Origin: Vanrija pseudolonga
Taxonomy: Eukaryota; Basidiomycota; Tremellomycetes; Trichosporonales; Trichosporonaceae
Direction: 5' to 3'
Assembly: GCF_020906515.1 (NCBI RefSeq)
Contig: NC_085850.1
Location: forward strand, 1,798,001 to 1,862,000
Length of the DNA: 64,000 bases
In this document: positions 12,401 to 21,421 of the stretch, piece after piece
How the letters are laid out: the number at the start of each line of letters is the position of its first letter
How positions within the stretch are numbered: position 1 is the stretch's first letter
Notes under the pieces: model-generated
Database searches by the model: none
What the model saw: only the letters and a program-made list of their open reading frames with translations
Told to the model about the DNA's origin: nothing
Program-made: the position numbers and the translations under genes

Positions 12401-13254
12401 CCTGGCACCGCCGCATGAGGTCAGTCATGGGCTGGTACATCTCCACGACGTCGGCCTGGCGGCTCGCCAGCGCCGTCTTGACGGCCTCGTTGTAGCTTTA
12501 TTATCAGCGCCTTCCCTCGCCTCTCACTCACCGCGGCCAGATCATGACCTCGTTCATGTTCAGGTTGACTAGCATGTCCTTCATGGGCGAGAGGCCGTGG
12601 GCGAACACCTCGGGCTCGTCGGAGAAGGCCTTGCAGAACCCGCTCTGGTTCTTGCGGCGGTACAGGCGGACGGCGAATTCCTCAGAGCTGCCAGCGCGGA
12701 CACTGCGGAGTGATGAGCTCACACCTATAGCCCCCACGCCGCACTTACGTCTCCGCGTGTAGTACCACGATCCCCGTGATCAGGTCCACCGGCACCGTCC
12801 CCTTCAGCAAATCCGTCACGAGGATCTTAGACGTGACGCTGAATAGCCCGCCGCGGCGGTACATCTCCTCGCGGTCCTTTGTGCTCATCTCGTACGTGAG
12901 GATGCGGAAGCCGGGCTCGCGCACGCCCATGATGCCGAGTTCGTCGCCGATACCTGCTTCGTCGCCTGGGTTGGCGTTGATCTGGGCGTGGCGTCAGGCG
13001 CGCGCCAGTCATGCCCACCCTTCGTCTGCACTTACAACAATCACTAGGTCCTCCTTCCGGTCATATGTCTTGAGCAGCGCACACACAATCTACCGTCGTC
13101 AGCGGCGACCCACGATCCGACCCACCCGCCGCAGCCCGAGCCCCTTGGCGATGATCAGCAGGTGGTCCTTTTGCGGGCGGCATATCTCGCGGATGATGCT
13201 CTTGTGGAACGAGAGGTAGGGGATGTGGCGGCGCGCCGGCGCGCTCGAGGTCAT
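9423..13254 (-). CDS. RAD1: XPF/Rad1 structure-specific DNA repair endonuclease
   Basis: Catalytic subunit of the XPF-ERCC1 (Rad1-Rad10; S. pombe Rad16) nuclease that cuts 5' of bulky lesions in nucleotide excision repair and acts in crosslink repair and single-strand annealing. About thirteen exons join in frame. The first are 13126-13254, 13036-13089, 12749-12981, 12532-12702, 12342-12495, 12153-12304, 11462-12111, 11084-11423, 10955-11047 and 10594-10918. N-terminal helicase-like part: LPYLSF-type start, IIAKGLGLRR, LYRRKNQSGFCKAFSDEP, then NEVMIWPR. ERCC4 nuclease: IIVDIRELGAFLPSLIDG, then GDYILSPKMCVERKALPDL, which holds the GDX(n)ERKX3D core. This is followed by MSAHYEICILLIEFEEDKF. A C-terminal double helix-hairpin-helix (LRSIPGISGHNVRHVMANV) mediates Rad10/ERCC1 pairing in this family. 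Start is ambiguous between ATGs at 13254 and 13305/13314. Confidence 0.93.
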
Positions 13255-13470
13255 GATGCTGTGGGCGATGAAGAGCGAGCGAGCGGGCGATGGGCAAAGG
13301 CTCATTTGGTTCATCGCAAGAAGTCGGCACCGACTGACGTCAACCACAGATTGACTCTCCCACGGTGGATACCGCCCGTGCCGATTCGGCCTCTCCCGAT
13401 CGACGAGATTTCGGGCGAGGCAAAGAAGTTGAGCAGCTCTCATCAAACCCACCACCCACACACACACACA
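13255..13470. promoter_or_regulatory. Shared divergent promoter of XPF and AIM41 genes
   Basis: About 216 bp separates the two divergent start codons. The AIM41 side ends in a CA-dinucleotide run immediately before the ATG, a leader style also seen before the small gene at 61034. No TATA box is evident. Confidence 0.55.
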
Positions 13471-14096
13471 ATGCTGTCCCTCCGCGCCGCGCTGCGCGCC
13501 GCCCCCCGCGCGACCCGCACCTTCTCCACCACGCCCGCGCGCCTCGAAAAGGCGCCCCTCGAGCTCGCGCTCCGCGACGGCCTCAAGGCCGCCATGAAGG
13601 CGCGCGACAAGGGCGCCGTGTCCGCGCTCAAGGCCATCATCGCCGACGTGACGTACAACGTCAAGAGCTCGGACAAGCCCAACGAGGACGCGAGCCACGA
13701 GGTCGTGGTTACTACTATCCGCAAGGGGATTGACAAGCGGGTGGGTGTGGAGGGGGGAAGGGGGAAGGAGGAGGGAGGGCAGAGCTGACGACGACCTCGC
13801 AGAGACAAGCCGCCGAGGCGTACGCGCCTGGCACGCCGGGCGACCATGCCGACAACTACGCCACGCTCAACGCCGAGATCACCCTCCTCGGCTCGTTCCT
13901 CCCCGTCGCGCCTACGCCCGAGGTCGTCCAGGCTATCATTGACGAGATTGTCGCGTCGTTGCCCGAGGACCAGCGCAAGAGCAAGAGCGTGACCGGCGTC
14001 GTTATCAAGGGATTGTGGGAGCGTCTCGGCGACGCCCGCGCCCTCGTCGACAAGAAGGACGCGGCGAAGCGTGTCTCGGACGCATTGAAGGCGTAG
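13471..14096 (+). CDS. AIM41: Mitochondrial GatB/YqeY-domain protein (AIM41-like)
   Basis: Two exons (13471-13740, 13803-14096) give 187 residues. The N-terminus MLSLRAALRAAPRATRTFS is Arg/Ala/Ser-rich with no acidic residues, a typical mitochondrial presequence. It is followed by a YqeY domain: LRDGLKAAMKARDKGAVSAL, then the second exon with NAEITLLGSFLP, EVVQAIIDEIVASLP and a tail with VIKGLWERLGDARALVDKK. YqeY domains resemble the tRNA-contacting tail of the GatB amidotransferase subunit. Yeast Aim41 is mitochondrial, with a poorly defined role. Length matches the family (about 150-200 residues). It converges with the HAD-domain gene, only 110 bp apart. Confidence 0.88.
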
Positions 14097-14206
14097 ACGC
14101 CTCAGTACATGAATGTTGCATCGCCGCCTGCCGGCCGACGCGTGGTACAGGAGACATTAATGTATCTATTTACAATCTACGTAACAGACATCTAGCTGCT
14201 GCTGAT

Positions 14207-17200
14207 CTACGACTCCGCATTCCACTGCCGCTTGTTGGCCAGAGGAAGAGTGTTCGACTCGGTCTGCTGGCGCGTGTCGTAGCCTCCTCCCTTCTTCTTC
14301 GCCGCCTTTGGGTTTGGCTTTGGCACGGCCTTGGCAGCAACCTTAGCCGTCGACTTGGCCTTGGCCTTGCCTGCAGCCGCCTTGCCCTTCGCCTTGGGGT
14401 TGGCCGCCGCGGCCACCGCCGCCTTGTGCATGGCGACCGCGGCCTTCCCCAACGGACGACCGCTGAACTTGAGCAGATCGTCAAAGCTCATGAACAGTGG
14501 TTCGTCCTTTGCCTGGGACCTGGCCATGCTGCGCCGGCCGGAGCGCGTGAGCGCGTTGGGCTCGACAGGCCGCTTCGACGGCGGCCTGTCCTGAAGTCCC
14601 AAGGCCTGGTACTCGGCGAGCACGGCGTCCAGGGATGGCCCAGGAGGAGCGACGACGAGCCCAAGGCGATGCCTCGCCAGGGCCACGACATTCATCACTG
14701 TCGTCTTGTCCTGCTCATAACCGTCGCTTGCCAAAAGCTTCTTCAGCAATAGCTCCGCGGCAACGGCCTGCGCCATTGTCATTTCCAGGCCAATGTCATC
14801 TAGGCGGCGAAGGAAACGAATGTCGCTCCTATCCGCCTCGAGCAGGGTGTCGACTGTCCCCGCAGAGTTTGGATGAGTCTGGAAGAAGGGAGCAATCCCC
14901 AGGCTGAACCGCACTTGATCATTGTCCGGAAAGGGCGAGAAGAACATCGAGCGGGCTTTGGGCTTGTCGTGAGCCGTGACCTTAGGCTTCTTGGACGGGC
15001 CGGCCGTGGCGTTTGAGGGACCGACGGCCGCGTCACTCCCTCGCTTGTTGCGGGCCGCGGCATAAGCGACACCGGGGTCGACGACATCCTCGGGAGCGTT
15101 CGGCGACGGTGGATTGAGGGCAAGTTCCCGAAGACGGTCGGGGTGGACCCCGCCATCTGCTCCATGGGTTGACGGTCCCGGGTGCTGATGTGGCGAGTCG
15201 AAAGCTGCCGGCTGAGGCTCCACATCCATGCCATCGGCAGGATGTGACAGCTCAGCAAGCTGATCAGGGCGGTAAGGGCGCAGTGCGTGGTTGAACTGAT
15301 TATTAGGTGAAGGAAGGTATGGATGAGGTGGTGGCGGGGTGCTTGTTGCGGCTGCGTCCCACTGGAGACCAAGGCCACCGTGTTCGGCGCCGTCACCCTC
15401 CATGGAGTAGTCGGCGGGAGTATCAGGGCTTGGTCCGTAGCCCATCTCTGTCAGGACCGTGAGGGCGCGCTGGAGGGCTTTCTGTTGGCCGCGATTAAGG
15501 CGACGGTTCCCGTCAGCCATCGACTTCAGGAAGTTGAACGCGATCTGCGCCTCGTGCCCACCATCTTTAGCCTCGTCATGTCCATGACCTGGTGCGTTGT
15601 GGGCACGAGGCGCAGGTGGGCTGCTGGGGTGACCACGATGCGTCTCAGGAGAGCCGTGGCGCCCGCCGCGAGGCCCGGGTCCTGGGTTGCCCTCGCCGAG
15701 TGCGGCCGCCTCCCCACCAGCACCAATGTTGAGACCATGGGCGACCTCAATACCCTTGCGCTTAAGGGCCTCGATACCGCGCTCCACCCAGAGTTTGTGC
15801 GTGTACTTGTTCTGGAACCAGTGCTCGAAGCTTTCGTGGGAGGGGAGGTCCGCGAGGGTAACGTCGGCGTCGCTGACCTTTCGAAGATTCTCGCCAGGGT
15901 ATTGGATACCTCCGGCGCGGACCCAGGCGGGGAAGTTCTGCACATACCGCGACTCTTCCAGGATACCGATCACCGCGAGGAGGATGTTGTCGAGACCTGG
16001 CTCATTGGCGATGTCCGAGGCAGTTGGTGGGCTCGCGGACCGACTCTGCAGGTTTCGCAGAGCCTTCTCGCCGTCCTCGACGGCATCCGGGGATTCTGGC
16101 TGAGGCTGGCGAACCCCCTCGCGATCCTTCAAATTCTGGGCGGCCTTGTTTGAATCTCTGTGCTCGGGCTTGTCAAACTCGGGAATAGCGATCTGCGACC
16201 AAGGCTGGTAAACAGCCTTGAGGGGTGAGTCATCGAGCAAGACGATGCTGTTCTCGTCAAATCTAGAGTCGTTGAGGGCCCTGTAAAAGTGGTCGCGGAT
16301 CTTGCGCAAGTCCTTGGTTGTTTGCACCTTTCGATCTTGACAGTGTCAGCCGAGCGGCGCCCAGCCCACTCACTGTAGTTGTTGCCCAAGTCCATCTTGT
16401 CGCGAGCCCAGACCCCAATCAGGCGGCCCTCGCCGCGCTGCTCGCGCTCGATCTTCTCCAAGCGGTCCTCCTTCTCCCAGACGCCTTCGATCCACTGCTC
16501 GCCAAAGGTCGTCTCGACCATATGCTTCACGTTGTGTGGCTGTGCAGATGACCACACAAAGACGTCCCATGGTCGTGGTCCCCCCTCAGGCTCGGGAAGG
16601 AAGACGTACTGCAGGAAACAGTTAAGGAAAGGCCGAGGGTAGGCCTTGCGGGCCGGTCCTGTACCCGCGGTGCGATACACCAATGCGCCGTTCAGGTCGA
16701 GTACAAGCAGCTTGGGGGTCGGCTCCTCGCTGAACTGCACGTCCTCGCGCGAGAGCTCGACATATGGGGTTGGGGGAAGCATGACGGGGACTGGCGACTG
16801 CTGGCGGGAGCGGCCAGGAGAGTTGAGGCCTCGGAACGACCCTGTCGGCGCTGGCGAAAGGGGGCCAAGCGAGTTGCGGTTGTGGGCGGGTGAGCGCCCA
16901 CCACGCGAGGACGGGGATGACGGGGCAAATCGTCCGCCGCTCCGTGTGCGGTCCTCGTGACGATACTGCACCTGGACCTGCTCTGCTGGCCAGGAAGGCG
17001 ACCAGCGGTCGCGCACGCGGTCGTCCGACAACGGCTCAGATGGGGCTCTTCTCTCGCACCTGTTGCCGTCGTTTGATGGTGGGCGTGGGGGGAAGCCGGT
17101 CGCCGCGCTGTTGTGAAAGGGCGCGTGGGTCGGTGGGAAGGGGGGCAAGATGGGCGGTTGGGAGCCCGGCGGCGTCGTGCGCCAGGATGGTGTGGAAGGC

Positions 17201-17475
17201 GCTGGACCTGGGCGCCACGAGTCGCGAATGAGCGGGGCCTCGGAGGAAGGGCCTGGCTCGCTAGTAGGTGCGTGCGTGCCGTCGGCACCGCCGCTCTCAG
17301 CCTCCGGTGCTTTGGGAAGGCTGCTGTCGCTGGCGACTGGCGGCGTCGGTGTTGTCATGTTGTGTGTTGTTGCTGTGGTGGTTGTGGTTGATGCGATGGT
17401 TGCTGCCCTCAGTGCTGTTGCTGCCCGCAGGGAGTTTCCTGTCGGGAGCATGAAGGAGAGAGTGGGCAAAGGCAA
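14207..17475 (-). CDS. FCP1/NIF-like HAD-domain protein with altered DxDxT motif
   Basis: Two exons (16374-17475, 14207-16335; 38-nt intron) encode 1076 residues. Residues 1-245 are Pro/Ser/Thr-rich. The FCP1-homology (NLI-interacting factor) domain spans roughly residues 250-430: KLLVLDLNGALVYR, WDVFVWSSAQPHNVKHMV, then across the intron NNYNRKVQTTKDLRKI and SIVLLDDSPLKAVYQPW. The canonical phosphatase motif DxDxT reads DLNGA here, so the second Asp (general acid/base) and the Thr are absent, while the downstream LLDDSP motif is kept. A DLNGT variant is, to my recollection, common in a fungal subfamily; the Ala is an extra change. The C-terminal 600 residues are low complexity and end in a Lys/Ala/Pro tail of histone H1-like composition. 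Alternative starts exist at 17451 and 17358. Likely nuclear; activity uncertain. Confidence 0.75.
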
Positions 17476-17746
17476 GATGTGAGCCTTGAGAGTTGAGCTT
17501 CAGTCTGTCGCGCGAGATCCGAGTCCAACTTCGCACATGACTCGTCGATTGAAGTTCACACTTCAAGGCCGAGCGCGTCAAAAGCACAGCACTCGGCTGC
17601 GGGCGGAGGTTACGTAATGCCGCGTGGCAGCCCTCCACCCGCACTGACCACTTTGCGTCATGCCTGAGCGACAATGACGATTGTACAGTGATGGGCTGAT
17701 ACATCGACTCGAGTCGATCCACAGCACTCTCGACACCGCCCACACC
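17476..17746. promoter_or_regulatory. Shared divergent promoter with two palindromes
   Basis: A 271-bp region between the HAD-domain gene and the PNPOx-like gene. It holds an interrupted palindrome at 17549-17566 (TTGAAGT, 4-nt spacer, ACTTCAA) and a perfect 16-bp palindrome at 17703-17718 (ATCGACTCGAGTCGAT), 28 bp before the PNPOx ATG. Such symmetry suggests binding of dimeric factors; this is inference. Confidence 0.45.
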
Positions 17747-18397
17747 ATGAGTTTGCGTGACCAGCTGCGCGCTATACCGTCAATAACGGGCACCGCACCG
17801 CCGTTCGACCTCGCCACGGCCCCAGACACGCCGCAGGCGCTCTTCCTCGAGTGGCTGCAGGTCGCCATCGCCTCACACGTGCCCGAACCTCTCGCCGCCA
17901 CACTGTCGACCGTCACGCCCGAAGGCTACCCCGACGCACGCATCCTCATCCTCAAAGATGTGACCGCCGACGGAGCGTTCGAGATCGCCACCGGCACCGA
18001 GAGCGCAAAGGGGCGCCAGCTAGCCGCGAACCCGCACGCCGCGCTCTCGTTCTACTGGGTGCCCTTGGCCCGCGCCGTGCGGATCCGGGGCAAGGCGGTG
18101 CGTGCGTCCGCCGAGGAGAGCGCGGCGGACTTTGCCACGCGCGGAGCTGAAGCTCGAGCCCTTGCTCTTGTTGGGAAGCAGAGCCAGACCGTCGGGCCGG
18201 AAGGCATCGAGCCGGATATTATTGCTGCCCGGGCCCGGCTCGACGCCGATCCCGCCACACCCGCTCCCTCCTGGAGCGTGTGGCGGATCCAGCCTTCTGA
18301 AGTGGAATTCTGGCAGGGAGAGCCCAGTAGAACCCATCTTAGGCTGTTGTACCGCCGTGCCGACTCGGGCTGGGTGCACGAGCAGCTCTGGGCATGA
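17747..18397 (+). CDS. Pyridoxamine 5'-phosphate oxidase-like FMN-binding protein
   Basis: Single exon, 216 residues, with the FMN-binding split-barrel fold of the PNPOx family: PLAATLSTVTPEGYPDARIL, then ILKDVTADGAFEIATGTES, the conserved core AALSFYWVPLARAVRIRGKA, and the C-terminal segment EVEFWQGEPSRTHLRLLY. True PdxH/Pdx3 enzymes, which make pyridoxal 5'-phosphate, usually end in an R-L-x-P motif whose Arg contacts the substrate. This protein ends VHEQLWA, so it may be a paralog with another substrate (compare PhzG-like members). The ATG at 17747 is preferred to the in-frame one at 17681 because it places the family domain correctly and follows a normal leader. Likely cytosolic. Confidence 0.82.
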   Translation: MSLRDQLRAIPSITGTAPPFDLATAPDTPQALFLEWLQVAIASHVPEPLAATLSTVTPEGYPDARILILKDVTADGAFEIATGTESAKGRQLAANPHAALSFYWVPLARAVRIRGKAVRASAEESAADFATRGAEARALALVGKQSQTVGPEGIEPDIIAARARLDADPATPAPSWSVWRIQPSEVEFWQGEPSRTHLRLLYRRADSGWVHEQLWA

Positions 18398-18451
18398 AGC
18401 ACGATACTACGGAATTTATCTGGCGCATGTTCTTCACTTCTAGACGCCACG

Positions 18452-18874
18452 TTACGCCTCGGCCTCCACCTCCTCAACAGCTACACCCTCAATCTTCTCG
18501 CCGAGCGCAATACCAGTGGTGGTGGTACCAAACCACGCGTCGGCCTTCTTCACAGTCGAGCCATAGGTGCCGTCGGGGTAGATGGCGAGCGCGGAGACGA
18601 TGTACCCGTCATCGACGCGGATACGGTACGAGCGCGGGCGGGCGGCGGGACCGGTCGTCTCCGTGGCGCCAACGTACTCGCTCGCAGCGTTGAAGTAGAC
18701 CGGGCGGGAGCCTTCGTCGACGTGCACAGTCGCCACGCCGTCCCCGAGGGCCGGCAGGCGCGCGTACACCGCGTCGTGGTTCTGCTGGGACAGGCCGAAG
18801 CCGAGGGCCGGGGCCAGGCTCTGCCCGAAGCCCACGGGCACGCCGGCGAAGGTGAAGCTGAAGTTGTTGACCAT
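18452..18874 (-). CDS. Small protein of unknown function
   Basis: Single exon, 140 residues, not recognised. The N-terminus MVNNFSFTFAGVPVGFGQSL is Gly/Phe-rich without a clear signal peptide. The middle has repeated aromatic/Gly beta-like segments (YRIRVDDGYIVSALAIYPDG) and the tail is acidic (VAVEEVEAEA). A beta-sheet fold is plausible from the alternating pattern, but no family can be named. A TATA box on the same strand lies 52 bp before the ATG, which supports a real and perhaps strongly regulated gene. It converges with the PNPOx-like gene, with only 54 bp between the stop codons. Confidence 0.65.
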   Translation of the reverse strand: MVNNFSFTFAGVPVGFGQSLAPALGFGLSQQNHDAVYARLPALGDGVATVHVDEGSRPVYFNAASEYVGATETTGPAARPRSYRIRVDDGYIVSALAIYPDGTYGSTVKKADAWFGTTTTGIALGEKIEGVAVEEVEAEA

Positions 18875-18925
18875 TGTTGGGTGATTGGAGTGGTGGCGAA
18901 TGCGTGTTGTTGTGTCGAATGCAGC

Positions 18926-18931
18926 TTTATA
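18926..18931 (-). promoter_or_regulatory. TATA box of the small orphan gene
   Basis: TATAAA on the minus strand, 52 bp upstream of the ATG at 18874. Just upstream, around 18939-18985, lies a cluster of CCATGG/CACATGG-type half repeats that could be factor-binding sites. Confidence 0.5.
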
Positions 18932-18985
18932 CCCGCGGCCCCATGGCACCAAGGTGGCACCACATGGTCCCACATGGGTCCATGT

Positions 18986-21421
18986 CGATCCGCAGGGGTG
19001 ACTCCGCGGAGCGATTGCGCTATCTCGCGGCAGACGATACATGACGTTATAGCACTAGAGCGCTGTTTTAAGCTCGAAACGACGTGGAGGGGCAAGCAAG
19101 TAGTCTACATTGCTGTCATTTCGGCCGGGCCCCGCCGATGCGTTCATCAAGTGCATAAGGTCCACGATGCCGCTATCACCGCCATTCCGCCACACCGCCT
19201 TATCGCCTGCTCGTCCTGGCACAGAGTCGACCCGCACCCCCACTTCATGCACTGAACTTGCTGTGCTTCTCAGTCGTCATGGACGCTAGCCTGCTAAAAC
19301 AGTACCCGCCGCTCCACCCCATGGTGCCAGGACCACACTGCACTCAGTTACAGTGCCACCGTGGCTCAGTAACGCGCCGTGCCTGGCTGGCCCCATTTGT
19401 GGCTCGGGCCTTGCAGCCTGCTGCTTCCTGCTGCATGACTCCAATCCGCCGTCGGTGCCCAGCGACGGCGGCAGGCGCGGTGCGGAGATACAGCCGGCTG
19501 CAGGACTGCGCTGGCGAGGCGACGAGATCCGCGAGGTTGTTGAGCGTATCACAGTTCCAGCACTCTGGGCGGTTTTGTCGGGAGGAACGCCGCGTGCACC
19601 TGCAGTCGCGGCGCGTGAGCACCACCCGTTGGCGGTGCTCCGACTTTATTTAGCCTTGCATGCTCTCAGCTGACGTTGGATGCTGGCGTAGCTCTGCTAC
19701 GTGGCGGCGCCATTGCGATCGCTGTGGCACCGCAAGCCAGGCGGGTCATTGATCTCGTACTTGGCCCTCGGCCGCGCTGGTCTCGCAGACGTTGTGTGCA
19801 TTATCCGGCGTGCACTATGCGCACTATACATCAGCTTACCTCACGGGGGCCCAAGTGGCCTGCGGGGCGGTGTCCAGCCGCCCAGACTAGACACGCACTG
19901 CAAGCTAGCGCTCACTTGGCTCGTGGTAGTTGCCTCGCAGGAATGGCCTGCCATGTAGTCGTGTCACCATGGTTGCCAGTGGTGCGACAAGCTTCCATTC
20001 ACGCAGAACTCATCAGCCGCATTCCAATTTCCCTGGTGGATCATATTCCTTCATGTGAGCAGGTCATGTGGCCATGGTCAGCGTCAGTGCATCGTGGCGG
20101 CGCGCGATGCGCGAGTGCACAAGTGCTTGTGCACTCGCGCATACTTTGGAATTGAAGGTGTGAAACGGCCCACTCGTCCCAATTGGGCCATGCTGCGCCA
20201 GTCTGCACCCACCCCAGCGGCCACTTGGAACCGGGGCTAACCGCCGCGCGCCGCCGCTTCGTCATTCACCGAACAAGACGATGAATGGGTTTGTCGCCCT
20301 GACAGAAGAAGGGATTCGACGCGTAGCTGGTGGCTTTTGTGGCTTGGGTTGCGCCTGTGTGTGCGTAAGTACTTGCATGTTTGTCGCTGGCTAGTCGAGT
20401 TGTCGTGTGACTGCCAAGTGTGCAGGTGGGCTGTTGCATCCGATCTAGCATCCGTTTCCAACGCTGCGGTGCGGTCATGTCGCCGTGACCCGAGAGTTTT
20501 GAGATTGGCTCTTCGGTTGGCAACGAGCCAGCAAAGCAAAAGTGTAACGGTGTGTGCGGTCAAGTCGACGACGAGGCACCGTTAGCTTGAGCATGGCTGC
20601 AGTGGTGCAGGTGGCAGAGGTGGGATGGTTGCCGCTGACCGCTGACCGCTGGACACTTTGGTGTTTCTAGGCACCAAACGAGCCATTCGGCGGCGCATAA
20701 CGGCCCAAAAGCCAAGCGTGAAAGCGTGACTGACTTTTGAGATTTGGCCGGCCTGGCTGGGTGTTCGCTCGGAACTTTGGCCAGTAAGCGGGGGTAATTG
20801 GCGAACTTGGACTTTGAACCCTGCAAGTGTAACTCCTGGCAGCCAGCCAGCCAGCCAGCCCAGCCCAGCCTGCCTGTGCCCAGTGTTTGGATGCACCCAG
20901 GGGAAACCCTCCGACTTGCACCCAACATCCCGCACTCCCCCCTAGCTGCTTGCTCCTGCTACTGCTACTCCTCTTTCTTGCATCATTGCATACACATCTC
21001 GGTCATTCGACATTCTCGACTCTCGGCACACACCCATCTCACTCTCACAGCGACATCGCCGCAACAGCCGTGCCCTGTAGAGTTGTACATCACTCCCCCC
21101 CACCCCACACCGCCAGTTACAACCTCCATCAACGAACGACCCAAACACACAACTTGTGCGTGCTTTTCCCTTGGTTGTCCTTCCCTTGGCTCTTCCCTAA
21201 CACCAACACTCTCTAGCATTGTCACATTCACAGCACGCGTAAAGCCTGCTGCCTGCCGCCTTGCACACAACGTCTGTTCACACCGTCGCCATCGCCTTCA
21301 CCCACCACGGCACTCCGCCCGCGCGCGGATCTTTCATTATTCATTAAGCACTCCATTGAGACGGCGGTGGCCAACGTGCCAACAGCCAGCCATCCTCCTA
21401 CTGTGACAACCCACCGTAACA
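18986..21421. other. Intergenic, with a long palindrome and a pyrimidine-rich leader
   Basis: No credible coding gene. Features seen: a palindrome with 17-bp perfect arms at 20107-20142, a CCAG-repeat tract near 20843-20872, and from about 20930 a C/T/A-rich stretch that reads as promoter and long 5' leader of the rightward gene at 21422. The region from 19050 to 20100 is featureless to me. Confidence 0.6.
20107..20142. repeat. Near-perfect 36-bp palindrome
   Basis: Two 17-nt arms, ATGCGCGAGTGCACAAG and its exact reverse complement, separated by the 2-nt spacer TG. It would form a long hairpin or cruciform. No adjacent gene explains it; the nearest starts are over 1.2 kb away. Confidence 0.85.
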
